A stretch of 62,968 nucleotides of DNA from DASQFY01 sp036397815 (GTDB lineage: Bacteria > Chloroflexota > Limnocylindria > QHBO01): positions 1 to 62,968 of the forward strand of contig DASWIE010000133.1 in NCBI GenBank assembly GCA_036397815.1, given 5' to 3'. A model generated the notes under the pieces. The model did no database searches. It was not told the DNA's origin and saw only the letters and a program-made list of their open reading frames with translations. A program made the translations under genes and the position numbers. Shown here piece by piece: positions 7,408 to 17,079 of the stretch. Position 1 is the stretch's first letter. Every line of letters begins with the position of its first letter.

Positions 7408-8450
7408 GGCCGCGGCTCCGAGCCGTCGCCGCGTCCGTCATCGGTCCCGTGCGCGGGGCCGCCCGAGCTGCCCTTGCGCCCGTCGGGCCAGACGCCGATG
7501 TGGTCCGCTTCCAGCGCCAGGCGCACCCGCCGTTCCATGCCGAGCGCCTCGATGTGCGCCCGCGGCAGCTGGAGGCGGCCGACCCGATCAAGGACCGCGT
7601 ACTCCTCGGCGATGACGTGGTGGTCGCCGGCATCCGAGACCGCGCGCCGGCGAAGCGTCTCGCTGCTCGTCCGCCCGTCGCGGATCACGACCGTGCGGCT
7701 GACCTGCTCGCTGACCAGCGGGTCGTGGGTGACCACCACGATCGTGACGCCGAGGTCGCGGTTCACGGAGCGGAAGAGCTCGAAGACCTCGTGCGCGGTG
7801 GCCGTGTCGAGCTCGCCGGTGGGCTCGTCCGCGAACAACACCGCCGGCCGGTTGGCGAGCGCCACCGCGATCGCCACGCGCTGCTGCTCCCCGCCGGAGA
7901 GCTTCTGCGGGAGATGGTCGGCGCGCTCCTCCAACCCGACCAGGCTGAGGAGGGTGCGCGTTCGCTTTACCCGCTCGTCCGACTCGACCCCGTCGAGCAG
8001 CATCGGCAGCTCGACGTTCTCGTAGGCGGTCAGGTAGGCGAGGAGATTGCGCGCCGTCTGCTGCCAGACGAAGCCGATGGCACGCCTTCGGTAGAGCGTC
8101 CGCTCCCGTGTGCCCATCTCGCCAAGCGCGTGGCCGGCGACCGATGCCCGGCCGGCCGAAGGAAGGTCCAGCCCGCCCAGGATGTTCAGCAGCGTGCTCT
8201 TGCCGCTCCCGGATGCCCCGACCAGCGCGATGAACTCGCCCGCCTCGACCACCAGGTCGAGCCCCTGGAGGGCAACCACCTCCAGGTCCGCAACCTTGTA
8301 AATCTTCACCAGGTTGTCGCACACGATCAGCGCCCCATCGCCGTGCTGGGGCAGCGGCCTGGAGACCGGGGGCTGGGCGGGCGACAGATCGACGATGTCG
8401 GAGATCTCCTCCATCGGCTCCTGCCCGCGCGCGTTCAACCACTCGTTCAT
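7404..8450 (-). CDS. ABC transporter ATPase with C-terminal AbrB-like tail
   Basis: 348 residues. The ATPase core (about 40-265) has GASGSGKST, LSGGEQQR, LFADEPTGE and THD. Beyond it is an extra segment of about 80 residues that reads LDRVGRLQLPRAHIEALGM, a beta-strand swapped-hairpin pattern like the SpoVT/AbrB fold, then a charged, disordered end. The tail may dimerise or regulate the transporter. It starts 47 bases after the permease stop, separated by a 14-bp tandem repeat, and overlaps the next ATPase. Confidence 0.82.
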   Translation of the reverse strand: MNEWLNARGQEPMEEISDIVDLSPAQPPVSRPLPQHGDGALIVCDNLVKIYKVADLEVVALQGLDLVVEAGEFIALVGASGSGKSTLLNILGGLDLPSAGRASVAGHALGEMGTRERTLYRRRAIGFVWQQTARNLLAYLTAYENVELPMLLDGVESDERVKRTRTLLSLVGLEERADHLPQKLSGGEQQRVAIAVALANRPAVLFADEPTGELDTATAHEVFELFRSVNRDLGVTIVVVTHDPLVSEQVSRTVVIRDGRTSSETLRRRAVSDAGDHHVIAEEYAVLDRVGRLQLPRAHIEALGMERRVRLALEADHIGVWPDGRKGSSGGPAHGTDDGRGDGSEPRP

Positions 8451-8463
8451 GGGGGACCCATTC

Positions 8464-8505
8464 TGACGCTCATTGCCTGACGCTCATTGCCTGGCGCTCA
8501 TTGCT
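8464..8505 (-). repeat. three 14-bp tandem repeats across a stop codon
   Basis: Units at 8464-8477, 8478-8491 and 8492-8505 (TGACGCTCATTGCC on the plus strand, the last with two changes). On the coding (minus) strand each unit contains a TGA; the first of these is the true stop of the 939-residue permease at 8498. Confidence 0.85.
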
Positions 8506-11317
8506 CGGCCAGCCGCAGCACCTGGCCGAGATCGGTCCGACGCGCGAGCCAGGTGCTGCCCACGACCGTGACCGCCACCACGCCGACCAGCCCGGCGCTG
8601 ACCAGGCCGATCGAGGTCCAGTCGATCTGGAGTGCCACCGTCGCCTCCGGACCGATGAAGCTGCCGAGCGCGAGGCCGGGCTCGACCAGCCAGGCCACGC
8701 CCAGCCCCAGCCCAACCCCGGCCGCGAGCGCGAAGGCGACCGGCGGCCCGTGCTCGACGATGATCAGGCCGAACGCCTGGCGCGCGGTGACGCCCAGGGT
8801 GCGGAGGTAGGCGAGGTCACGGCTGCGCCGGCCCGCGGTGAGGGTCACAGCGGCGACGATGGTCAGCGCCGTGTACGCCGCCGCTACACCCAGTGCGAGC
8901 CGGAACCCGCTGGCGATGGCAGCCGACAGCGGCGCGTCGTGCAGCTCCGCATACCCCGCGTGCCGCGAGAGGAGGCGCGACCTGGGCGATTGCTGTCGAA
9001 CGGTGGTTCGCAGAGCATCCTCGATCTCGGCTGGGCCACGCACGAAGAAGACCGACGGCTGCAGCGGAGCGCCCAGCGCGCTGGCCAGCTGCGTGAAGGG
9101 CACGATCACGAACGGGTCGCCCGCCGAGAGGCCCGCAAAACCGGTCCGCACGGCGACGACCTCGAAGCTCAGCGGGCGGTCCTGGACCGTGGCCTCGAAG
9201 GTGGACCCGACCTCCAGCCGCGGTACGCCGCGAGGAAGCCGGCGGGACACAATGGCGGGCACCGGCTGAGCAGCGGTCCCCAGGTCCTCCTCGGCGGCTG
9301 GAGCCGTCTCGAAGGCGGTGGGCCACTCCGGTTGAGCGGGCGAGCCGGCCGTGACATCTCGGTATGCCGCCGGCTCCACGCCCAGGAGTGGAATGGTCCG
9401 CCTGTCGGAGGCACCGATGGCCAGCACCGCCGCCGGGTCCAGGTAGCCTCTGGCGACCGCCTCCACGCCATCGACCACGGAGGGATCGACGGCGGATGCC
9501 AGGGTCAGACCGCCCTCCGACTCGACCCGGTAGTCGGCGCCGAACTCCTGCCAGGAGGCCGTCAGCTGGCCGCGGTCGACGGTCGCGACCACGACCGATG
9601 AGAAGGCACCGATGGCCGCGGTCAGCATCAGCACCAGGAGCGGCAGGGCGACGATGGTGGGGTGCCGGCCCACCGTTCGCAGGCCGAGCACCGGCACGAG
9701 GTCTATGCGTCGCGCGGCCAGCGAGCCGAGGGCACGGACCGGCAGGGGATAGAGCCGGACCACCACGAGTCCGACCGCCATGCCGATCAGGACGGGAACG
9801 GCGGCCAGGAACGGGTCGAAGCGAACCGGGGCCTCATCGCCTGCGGCGTCGGCGATGGTCAGCCCGCGTTGGCGCAGCAAGAAGGCACCCGCCACCGCCA
9901 ACCCGATGGCCGTGAGCTCCAGCACCAGCCGCCGCGGGGCGACCCGCAGGGCGGGCGGCTGCTCGCGCTCGATCAGGCCCAGGGTCCGCCGCGCCAGGGG
10001 CCAGGTCGCTCCGACGAACAGGACGATGGCGCCAACCAGCGCCAGGCTGGCGAGGAGCCCGGAGGTGGCGCTGGAGCGCCCGGGGACGAGCGAGGCGAGG
10101 AGAAAGCCGAGAATCGCGGCCGGCCCGCCGACGAGCAGGGCCTCCAAGGTCTGGGTCCGCAGCAGCAACCCTCCGGAGGCGCCACGACCGCGCGTGAGGA
10201 CCAGCGCCGCGCGGCGGCGGCTGACGAGCAGGATGGCGACCATGGCGGTGGCTCCTGCCGCCAACCCCAACGGGCCAGTGGCCGCCACCGACAGGACGGC
10301 GGCGGACGCGGCACGCTTCGACTCGAAGCGCTGAATGATCTGGACCAGGCCCGTCTCCAGCAACAGCTCCCCGCGCTGGATGAAGCCGGTGCTGGCAGTC
10401 CGGTAGGTGCCGTCCAGCCGGCGCAGGTCGGCGACCAGAGCGTCCAGGTCGCTGGCGGTTACCCGCTCGGCGTCCAGCTGGTAGCGCCACCGGAATCGCT
10501 CCGGAAGGTGCGAGGCTGCGATCCCCGGATAGTCCTCTGCGGCGATAAGGACCGACGCGAACGCCAGCACGCTGTCTCCGACGCCGACCAGGTTCACCAC
10601 CTGCAGCGCCACGTCGTCGTGCCAATAGTCGGCCGCGGGGTCGATGGCGCGGTAGATGCCCACCACCTCGAGCTCGATCGGAATGGGCACCTCGAAGGTG
10701 AACCGCACCATCGGGTCGTTGCCGTCCGCATGAGCGACCAGCCGATCACCAATGCCGATCCCAAGCGTCTCGGCGATCGGCCGCGAGATGGCCACCTCGA
10801 AGCGTTCCGGCTCGGGGACCGGAAGGTCGGCGCGAAAGGCGCCGAGGATCGCGCCTGGCAGGATCCCTCCCAGCGATGCCGGAAGACGCCCCTCGACCAG
10901 CTCGACCTGATCGGAGATTCCGCCCTGGTAGCGGAGCGTGAGGAAGGACGGGTAGCGGAGCGAGTTCGAGACCTCGAACCGGACGGTCTCGACGGCGATG
11001 CTGCGGTCGCTGATGAGGGATCGGAGCGACCCCGGGAAGGTCTCCTCGTGAATCGCGCCCTGCGCTTCGACGGCCTCCAGGTTTGCGCCAAGGCGTCCCG
11101 CCGGCAGGTCGACAGTCGATATCTGCACCTTCCGTTGCGAGGCCAGGGCGGTGCCGAGCTCATGGCGCAGCCCCTCGTCCGACAAGTGGTTCAGGAGGCG
11201 GGGGGCCGCGGCGAGCATGAACGTGGTGGCCGCCACCAGCGCGAAGACGAGCAGCACCATGCCGCGCTCGGCGCGCAGCCGGCGGAGGAGGAGCGCGATG
11301 GTCCGCAGGCCGGTCAT
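8498..11317 (-). CDS. FtsX-like ABC permease, 939 residues
   Basis: A large FtsX/MacB-type permease. There is an N-terminal helix (about 18-40), an outer MacB-like domain, then a block of helices (about 340-500), a second outer domain, and a C-terminal FtsX block (about 800-930) with helices such as IASGFRLALGVAAAYTALTIV and SIGLVSAGLVGVVAVTVV. About nine or ten helices are expected, double the simple FtsX plan. It starts five bases after the first permease and very likely forms a heterodimer with it. Substrate unknown. Confidence 0.82.
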   Translation of the reverse strand: MTGLRTIALLLRRLRAERGMVLLVFALVAATTFMLAAAPRLLNHLSDEGLRHELGTALASQRKVQISTVDLPAGRLGANLEAVEAQGAIHEETFPGSLRSLISDRSIAVETVRFEVSNSLRYPSFLTLRYQGGISDQVELVEGRLPASLGGILPGAILGAFRADLPVPEPERFEVAISRPIAETLGIGIGDRLVAHADGNDPMVRFTFEVPIPIELEVVGIYRAIDPAADYWHDDVALQVVNLVGVGDSVLAFASVLIAAEDYPGIAASHLPERFRWRYQLDAERVTASDLDALVADLRRLDGTYRTASTGFIQRGELLLETGLVQIIQRFESKRAASAAVLSVAATGPLGLAAGATAMVAILLVSRRRAALVLTRGRGASGGLLLRTQTLEALLVGGPAAILGFLLASLVPGRSSATSGLLASLALVGAIVLFVGATWPLARRTLGLIEREQPPALRVAPRRLVLELTAIGLAVAGAFLLRQRGLTIADAAGDEAPVRFDPFLAAVPVLIGMAVGLVVVRLYPLPVRALGSLAARRIDLVPVLGLRTVGRHPTIVALPLLVLMLTAAIGAFSSVVVATVDRGQLTASWQEFGADYRVESEGGLTLASAVDPSVVDGVEAVARGYLDPAAVLAIGASDRRTIPLLGVEPAAYRDVTAGSPAQPEWPTAFETAPAAEEDLGTAAQPVPAIVSRRLPRGVPRLEVGSTFEATVQDRPLSFEVVAVRTGFAGLSAGDPFVIVPFTQLASALGAPLQPSVFFVRGPAEIEDALRTTVRQQSPRSRLLSRHAGYAELHDAPLSAAIASGFRLALGVAAAYTALTIVAAVTLTAGRRSRDLAYLRTLGVTARQAFGLIIVEHGPPVAFALAAGVGLGLGVAWLVEPGLALGSFIGPEATVALQIDWTSIGLVSAGLVGVVAVTVVGSTWLARRTDLGQVLRLAEQ

Positions 11318-11321
11318 CGGC

Positions 11322-14300
11322 TCAGTCCTCGCCCATGCGCAGCGTCGAGCCGATCCCGAGCCGCCGCAGCAGACGCGCCAGCAGTGCGACCGTGACGCCC
11401 AGGGTCACGACGCCGATCGCCTCGAGCAGCAGCACCCCGGCCCACGGCGGTTCGACGGTCACGGGCGGGAAGGGGATGGCGGCCTGCTGGGTGACAGTCA
11501 CGAAGGGCAGGGCCACCCAGCCGATGAGCAGCCCCAGGCCGGTGCCCGCCACTAGGCTGACGAGGGCGAGCATCGAGTTCTCGAGCGACAACCACCCGGA
11601 CAGCTGTCCGGACGAGAGGCCCAGGGCCCGCAGCAGGGCGAACTCGGTGACCCGCTCGCGAGCCGACACGGCCGCGCTGACCACCAGGCCGATGACGGCG
11701 AACAGCCCGGCCGCCACCACGCCGAGCGCCAGCGCACCGATGATGCCAAGCGCGACCGGATCGGTCCCCAGGCTTCGTGCGCGTCCCAGCCGGCTGGCGA
11801 TCGCCACGCTGGAGAAGGGCGCCGCATCGAGCTGGCCGACGAGGGCATCGGTCTGAGCCGGCTCGACCGTGAGCCACCATTCATCCGGCGCGCTGGTGGC
11901 GTGGGTGGCGCCGAAGCGCAGCAGGTTCAGGGTCGGCAGGTCGGCGACCAGCACCGGCGCGTCCGGCTCCGTGGTGGGGAACGAGCGTACCGAGCCGGCG
12001 ACCACGAGCGGCTGCTGCCGGCCGAACAGCGTCAGGCTCAGCCCGTCGCCGGTGCGGGCGGCAGTCCTCTCCAGGAACGCCTCATTGGCGATCACCGGGA
12101 GCGGCTCATCGGAGGCGTCCACCACCGACGCGGGCGTGAAGCTCAGCGTCGTCCCGCGGCGGTACCGGTCGACCCCCTGCAGCGTGCCGAACGGCCCCCG
12201 ATCGTCCAATCGCATCGAGAGCCCGTCGACCAGCTCGCTGGGAACCGCCTCGGCACGAGCGCCGAAGACCGCCCACCCCAACCGCCACGCGCCGGCGGCC
12301 GCGAGGTCCGCGGCCTGCCAGTCGCCGGCCGGCTCGGTTCCGGCGGCCACCTCGCTGAGGATGGCGGTCGCCGAGGTGGCGGCGAGGCCGCTCGGCAGCG
12401 AGAACGCCAGCTCCAGGCTGACCAGCTGCAGCGGGTAAGCGAGCGTCGAGCCACCGCCGGTACTGCCCAGCGGGATGAGGAGCTCCTCGTCCTCGTCGTC
12501 GACCGTCACCGGGTCGGCGAAGAAGCGGTGCAGCTCTCCGCGGACGTCGCGCACCACGGCCGCGGCATTCAGCAGCGGCACGCCGGTGAGCAGCTCCAGG
12601 TCGGCAGGCTCGAGAACGAACGCTTCCGCCTCGAAGTCGAAGACCCGCTGCGCCACCGCCCGGATCGTGACGTCGGTCGTCACTCGCAGGTGGGTCGGCT
12701 CGCCGTCCAGCGACGGGAGGGCCGACGTCGGGCGCCCCGCCTCAAGAGGGGCAAGCAGCGACGCGAGTGAGGCGTCGGCGAGGTCCGAGCGAAAACGGAC
12801 GATACCGGGTGCCGCGGCGGCGTCGAGGGCAAGCAGCTGGGCGGCGCCGGCCGCGCGGGAGATGCGGACGTCCTGGCGCGTCACCGGCATGTGCGCGGTT
12901 TCGCCCGCCAGCGAACCGTATGCCGCGTCCAGCTCCCAGCGAGGCAGCGTCCCGGAGGATCGCCCGGGCGTGACCCGCACGTCGGCGCCGACCTGGAACT
13001 CGGCCTGATCCTGCTGCGATTGCGTCCAGGTGACCGTGTAGAACAGCGCGAAGACTCCCATCGCCATGGCCAGCATCAGCAGCAGCGCCGCCCTCGTGTA
13101 GCGCAGCGGACGCCTCGCAACCTGGCGGGCGCCCAGGGAGGAGACGAGGCCGCGTCCGCGCACCACGGCTCGCTCCACGAGCTGAGCCAGCAGCGGGACG
13201 AGCCGCAGCGCGACCACGGCGCCCGCCAGCAGCCCGATCGCCGGCGCGCCGATCAGCAGCGGGTCCAGCCCCAGCGTGCCGCGCACCGATTCGGTGAGCG
13301 GGGCGCCGTACAGGCGCAGCTGCCAGAAGCCAAGCGCGGCGATGGCCAGCAGAGCGACGTCGAGGCCGATCCGCTGGCCGATGGGGCGCGTCTCCTGGCG
13401 CGAGACCGCCCCGTGCTCCGCCGCGAACGTTCGCGCCGCCAGCAGCGCCGGCACGACCAGCAGGATGACGCAGGCCGCCGCGGCGACGCCGGCGGCAAGG
13501 AATGCATCGTCGGTGACGCCGGGCTCGATGTGCAGGCCAACGTCGGCGAGCGGTCCGGCGACGTTGAAGAGGCGCAGCACGCCGGCCGCCAGCCACGGGG
13601 CGGCGAGCCCCGCCGACAGGGCGATGAGCAGCCCCTCGGTGAGCGCCATGCCCGCCACTTGGAGTGTCCCGGCGCCGCGCGAGCGGAGGAGCGCCGTATC
13701 GACGCGACGGTGGTCGACGAGCAGCGCCGCGGTCAGGAGGATGGCGTATCCGGCGAGCACGGCGAGCTGCGCCATCAGCAGCAGGACGCCGGTGCGGCTG
13801 GCGAGGAGGGAGCGCTCCGCGGTGGCGATGATCCGATCGAGGCCCGTGACCACGCTGGAGGGAGCGCCTCCGGCCGCGGCGTCGACCCGCTCGGCGAAGT
13901 TCTGAACCCTGGCGCGCAATGAGCCCGCGGCATCGATCGTAAGGCGCTCGAAGTCGGGGAAGAGGCGCCACTGGAGGAGCACCTGGTCACCCGCCACGCG
14001 CCCGATCAGGTCCTGTGGCGTGGTCAGCATCGGGCCGAAGGTTCGGTACTGGTCACTCTCGGTCAGCCCGTCGAGCATCTGGCTCTCGTTGAACCAGACA
14101 GAGTCGCTCGGGTCCGTCACGCGGAAGATGCCCACGATGCGGACGGGCACCGTCAGCTCCTCGTCCAGCCGGTTCTGGAGCGCAAGGTCGTCGCCGACCC
14201 GCAGGCCGAGCGTCTCGGCGACCCCTTCACCGATGACGACCTCGACCGGATCGCCCGGGGCGACGGCAGGCGCAGACCACTGACCCTCAACCAGGGAAGC

Positions 14301-14738
14301 GTGCTGGTCGAGCTCGGTCATGAAGCCGAGCACGGTGAGGTCGCGCACTTCGTCGGCCGGCTGCCCCGGCAGCGCGAACGTGTCGGATCGTCCCAAGCGC
14401 ACCACGCTGCCGCGGAGCGGGCCGGAGACGCGCGCAAGCTCGCCGACGACGGCCTGGCTCACCTCCGCCGCGGCATCGGTCTGGACCCGGGCCGATGCCT
14501 GGACGTTGGCCGCCTCGACTGGTGCCTCCGCGAGCACGCGGTGGAGCCCCGCCAGGGAGACGGCGCTGGCGTAGATCGGGCCCGCCGCCAGGAGGGTGGC
14601 GGCCAGCAGCGCGATCAGCCAGGCGGCGGCAACGATGAGCCAGTCCGCGCGCATCCGACGCAGGCTCACCCGCCACGCTGCAAGCGAGGACTGCACCGGC
14701 GTGGGGTCTCCAGAACGGAAGCTCTGCCCTTTGTACAC
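11322..14738 (-). CDS. FtsX-like ABC permease, 1138 residues
   Basis: First gene of the exporter operon. Helices near residues 33-55, a central block at about 315-570 and a C-terminal FtsX block at about 1010-1130 flank two large outer domains. The GTG at 14738 overlaps a TACAAA hexamer (GTGTACAAAGGG), so the true start may be the in-frame GTG at 14696, just before the first basic and hydrophobic segment. The product should pair with the 939-residue permease and the two ATPases. Function by family: ATP-driven envelope export or extraction. Confidence 0.78.
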   Translation of the reverse strand: MYKGQSFRSGDPTPVQSSLAAWRVSLRRMRADWLIVAAAWLIALLAATLLAAGPIYASAVSLAGLHRVLAEAPVEAANVQASARVQTDAAAEVSQAVVGELARVSGPLRGSVVRLGRSDTFALPGQPADEVRDLTVLGFMTELDQHASLVEGQWSAPAVAPGDPVEVVIGEGVAETLGLRVGDDLALQNRLDEELTVPVRIVGIFRVTDPSDSVWFNESQMLDGLTESDQYRTFGPMLTTPQDLIGRVAGDQVLLQWRLFPDFERLTIDAAGSLRARVQNFAERVDAAAGGAPSSVVTGLDRIIATAERSLLASRTGVLLLMAQLAVLAGYAILLTAALLVDHRRVDTALLRSRGAGTLQVAGMALTEGLLIALSAGLAAPWLAAGVLRLFNVAGPLADVGLHIEPGVTDDAFLAAGVAAAACVILLVVPALLAARTFAAEHGAVSRQETRPIGQRIGLDVALLAIAALGFWQLRLYGAPLTESVRGTLGLDPLLIGAPAIGLLAGAVVALRLVPLLAQLVERAVVRGRGLVSSLGARQVARRPLRYTRAALLLMLAMAMGVFALFYTVTWTQSQQDQAEFQVGADVRVTPGRSSGTLPRWELDAAYGSLAGETAHMPVTRQDVRISRAAGAAQLLALDAAAAPGIVRFRSDLADASLASLLAPLEAGRPTSALPSLDGEPTHLRVTTDVTIRAVAQRVFDFEAEAFVLEPADLELLTGVPLLNAAAVVRDVRGELHRFFADPVTVDDEDEELLIPLGSTGGGSTLAYPLQLVSLELAFSLPSGLAATSATAILSEVAAGTEPAGDWQAADLAAAGAWRLGWAVFGARAEAVPSELVDGLSMRLDDRGPFGTLQGVDRYRRGTTLSFTPASVVDASDEPLPVIANEAFLERTAARTGDGLSLTLFGRQQPLVVAGSVRSFPTTEPDAPVLVADLPTLNLLRFGATHATSAPDEWWLTVEPAQTDALVGQLDAAPFSSVAIASRLGRARSLGTDPVALGIIGALALGVVAAGLFAVIGLVVSAAVSARERVTEFALLRALGLSSGQLSGWLSLENSMLALVSLVAGTGLGLLIGWVALPFVTVTQQAAIPFPPVTVEPPWAGVLLLEAIGVVTLGVTVALLARLLRRLGIGSTLRMGED

Positions 14739-14793
14739 GATGCGGCGGCCGTCGGTTCAGCCCGCCCCATCGGTGTGACGCCGTGCGACGCGG

Positions 14794-15612
14794 CTAGGCG
14801 CCCCGTCCGCGCTCAGCCTTCTTGACGGCCTCCCCCGTCGCAGCCACGGCCTTGGCCTCCTCGCGTTCGCGCTGTGCGCTGCGATGGCGGGTGAGGGCCT
14901 CGACCGCCTCTTCGACGCTGTCGGTCACGATCAGCAGGTCGAGGTCCTCGGGCGACACCTTCTCCTCGTAGAGGGGCTTCTCGCGGATCCACTGCAGCAG
15001 GCCGGCCCAGTAGTCCTTGCCGTAGAGGACCACCGGGAAGTGCTCGACCTTGCCGGTCTGGATCAGGGTCAGCGCCTCGAACAGCTCGTCCAGCGTGCCG
15101 AACCCGCCGGGAAAGATCACGAAGCCCCCCGCGTACTTGACGAACATCGTCTTGCGGACGAAGAAGTAGCGGAACTCCATCCCCAGGTCGACGTACTCGT
15201 TCAGCCCCTGCTCGAACGGCAGCTCGATGTTGCAGCCGATGGAGAGCCCGCCTCCATCCTGGGCGCCGCGGTTGGCGGCCTCCATGATCCCCGGCCCACC
15301 GCCGGTGATGATCGCGAAGCCCTCGCGCGCCAGCGCCGCGGCAAGCCGCCGGGCCGCCCCGTAGTAGCGGTTTCGACGGCCGACCCGCGCCGATCCGAAG
15401 ATGCTCACCGCCGGGCCGACATCGGCCAGTGCGTCGAATCCCTCGACGAACTCTCCCATGATCCGGAGGGTGCGCCAGGTGTCCGTCTCGCGAAACGCGA
15501 CGTCACGCCGGGCGCGGAGGAGCTCCTGGTCCTCGGTGCGGCGGATTCCGTGGCCCCCGCGCACCACCACCGCGCCGCTCCTACGCTCGGGCTCCCGCTT
15601 CCTGCGTGCCAT
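14794..15612 (-). CDS. LOG family protein (TIGR00730-type Rossmann fold)
   Basis: About 272 residues with the family signatures SIFGSARVG, GGGPGIMEAANRG and PGGFGTLDELFE, which bind and cleave nucleoside 5'-monophosphates. Relatives are cytokinin-riboside phosphoribohydrolases or general nucleotide 5'-monophosphate nucleosidases. The ATG at 15612 follows AGGAG about nine bases upstream; 24 further residues are open. The charged N- and C-terminal tails (KREPERR, REREEAKAV) are longer than the core needs. Confidence 0.82.
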   Translation of the reverse strand: MARRKREPERRSGAVVVRGGHGIRRTEDQELLRARRDVAFRETDTWRTLRIMGEFVEGFDALADVGPAVSIFGSARVGRRNRYYGAARRLAAALAREGFAIITGGGPGIMEAANRGAQDGGGLSIGCNIELPFEQGLNEYVDLGMEFRYFFVRKTMFVKYAGGFVIFPGGFGTLDELFEALTLIQTGKVEHFPVVLYGKDYWAGLLQWIREKPLYEEKVSPEDLDLLIVTDSVEEAVEALTRHRSAQREREEAKAVAATGEAVKKAERGRGA

Positions 15613-15750
15613 GGCCAGAGCTCCTGTGGTACGGTGGCCGCTCGTCCCGCCGACGGACGGTGCGCGACTGCGGAGAGTGCCCACTCGCTCGCGTCACGGC
15701 CGCGGCCGCAGCAGCGGGATGGACGGACCCCGCTGCACACGAGGATTCTA

Positions 15751-16392
15751 TTGCTCGATCTCCTGCGGCGCGTCGCCGTGCTGACGATCGTCAGCGGAGT
15801 CGGGATCGCGCTCCTCACCCCGCTCACGGCGCGCTCGGCGCTGCCCGATGGGAGCGCGGAGCCCAGCCTGCTCAGCGTCGCCGACCAGGCGGGCGCGACG
15901 CTCGACCGCGGCGACCTCGACGGTCGCGAGCGCTCCGCCGCCCTGACCCTCTTCGACCTGGCTCGCACGATCCCAACCGAGGACCTCGACCCCGTCGCCT
16001 CCCTGCCGACCCCGGGCTCGGTACCCATGCAGGCGACCCTCTACCGCAAGTCCACTCCGGCCCCCAAGCCGGTCGTGATCGTCGCGCCACCCACCGGCGG
16101 CAGCATCAGCGGCAGTGCGACCTGGTACTGCTGCACGATCGGCTACCGCGGCCAGGCCGTGGTGGCCCTGCCCGGCGCGCTGGGCGGGCACTACGACCCG
16201 GTGCCCGCCAGCCGCTACGTGACCGTCTGCGCCAATCGCTGCGCCCAGCTGCCGGTCGTCGACTATTGCGGATGCTCGTGGGGCACGGCCAACCAGAAGG
16301 TCGCCGACCTCTCGCCCGAGGCGTGGGCGGCGATCAGCGACACCAGCCTCTCGCGCGGCGTCATCCCGGTCACCGTCCACCTCGGCGGCTAG
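15751..16392 (+). CDS. secreted double-psi beta-barrel (RlpA/3D-like) protein
   Basis: A 213-residue secreted protein. TTG at 15751 is preferred: GAGG lies six bases upstream and the product then opens with a classic signal peptide (LLDLLRRVAVLTIVSGVGIALLTPL). The end domain (SATWYCC, GALGGHYDPVPASRYVTVC, VVDYCGCSW, ADLSPEAWAAI) is the RlpA-like double-psi barrel with its late aspartate and four or more cysteines. Such domains act on peptidoglycan. It stands between divergent and same-strand neighbours with no clear operon. Confidence 0.75.
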   Translation: MLDLLRRVAVLTIVSGVGIALLTPLTARSALPDGSAEPSLLSVADQAGATLDRGDLDGRERSAALTLFDLARTIPTEDLDPVASLPTPGSVPMQATLYRKSTPAPKPVVIVAPPTGGSISGSATWYCCTIGYRGQAVVALPGALGGHYDPVPASRYVTVCANRCAQLPVVDYCGCSWGTANQKVADLSPEAWAAISDTSLSRGVIPVTVHLGG

Positions 16393-16412
16393 CGACACCT
16401 CGGCGGTAGCGA
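16378..16412 (+). repeat. 18-bp tandem duplication across a stop codon
   Basis: CACCTCGGCGGCTAGCGA at 16378-16395 is followed directly by the same unit lacking one base at 16396-16412. The stop TAG of the double-psi-barrel gene lies inside the first unit. Confidence 0.85.
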
Positions 16413-16447
16413 CCGCTTGCTCGTCCGGCCGGCGGCCTGCCGCCTGC

Positions 16448-16453
16448 TAGCAT
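16448..16453 (+). promoter_or_regulatory. -10 element TAGCAT of leaderless VOC gene
   Basis: TAGCAT ends six bases before the ATG at 16460. No ribosome-binding site is visible between them. Confidence 0.55.
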
Positions 16454-16459
16454 CGGCGG

Positions 16460-16903
16460 ATGCTCCACCCGCAGCGCATCGGGCATGTCGTCCTCAAGGT
16501 CCGCGACCTCGACCGGTCGCTCGCCTTCTACCGCGACCTGCTCGGCTTCCAGGTGGCGGGCGAGATGAGCAACGTGATGATCTTCCTGACCGCCACCGGG
16601 GAGAACCATCACGACCTGGCGCTGCTGCGGGTCGGCGACCAGGCCCCCTCCGCACAGCCCGGCGCCGTGGGCCTCTACCACGTCGCCGTGCAGCTGGCCG
16701 ATGATGAGGCCCTCCGTTCCGCCCACGCCCTCCTGGTGGAGCGGGGCCTGCTCAAGGGTGCGATCGACCACGGAGTGACCCGATCGATCTACACCGCGGA
16801 CCCGGACGGCAATGAGATCGAGCTTTTCTGCGACGCCCCGCGCGCCGATTGGGAGGGTCGCGTCAACGAGGCGATGACCGTCCGGCCGCTGCGCCTCGAC
16901 TGA
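16460..16903 (+). CDS. VOC family (glyoxalase/catechol-2,3-dioxygenase-like) protein
   Basis: 147 residues forming a paired beta-alpha-beta-beta-beta fold: HVVLKVRDLDRSLAFYRDLLGF, NHHDLALLRVG, VGLYHVAVQL and the closing DPDGNEIEL. The His, His and Glu metal ligands are at the expected places. Such proteins are extradiol dioxygenases, glyoxalases or resistance proteins; sequence alone does not decide. It resembles the VOC protein at 23268, with the same NHHDL and DPDGNE stretches, so the two are probably paralogs. Confidence 0.82.
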   Translation: MLHPQRIGHVVLKVRDLDRSLAFYRDLLGFQVAGEMSNVMIFLTATGENHHDLALLRVGDQAPSAQPGAVGLYHVAVQLADDEALRSAHALLVERGLLKGAIDHGVTRSIYTADPDGNEIELFCDAPRADWEGRVNEAMTVRPLRLD

Positions 16904-16938
16904 CCCGCCGACCTCCTGTGCGGGACGCGCGTCGTCGC

Positions 16939-17079
16939 TCAGCGCGCGAAGGTCAGGATCGCGAAGCCCGCGACCATGATGAAGGCCACGAACACGACCA
17001 GCAGCCGCGCGCCCCAGTTCACCCGGCGCGTCGGCATGGGCTGGTAGGCGCGACCACGGCGGCCGCTGCGCCGCGTCAC
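16939..17079 (-). CDS. 46-residue single-helix membrane protein
   Basis: GTG at 17079 overlaps the upstream stop (GTGA), the same coupling used elsewhere here. The product is a very basic N-terminus (TRRSGRRGRAYQPMPTRR) followed by one membrane helix (RLLVVFVAFIMVAGFAILTF) and a final AR. Codon third positions are GC-rich. It is too short for most gene callers. Function unknown; the layout fits a small N-in membrane peptide. Confidence 0.6.
   Translation of the reverse strand: MTRRSGRRGRAYQPMPTRRVNWGARLLVVFVAFIMVAGFAILTFAR

Noticed and set aside
9662..11395. Long open frames (up to 577 residues) opposite the permeases, and similar ones opposite many other genes
   Set aside because: They are antisense frames kept open by high GC; they are rich in Arg, Gln and His, show no known fold, and have no start signals.
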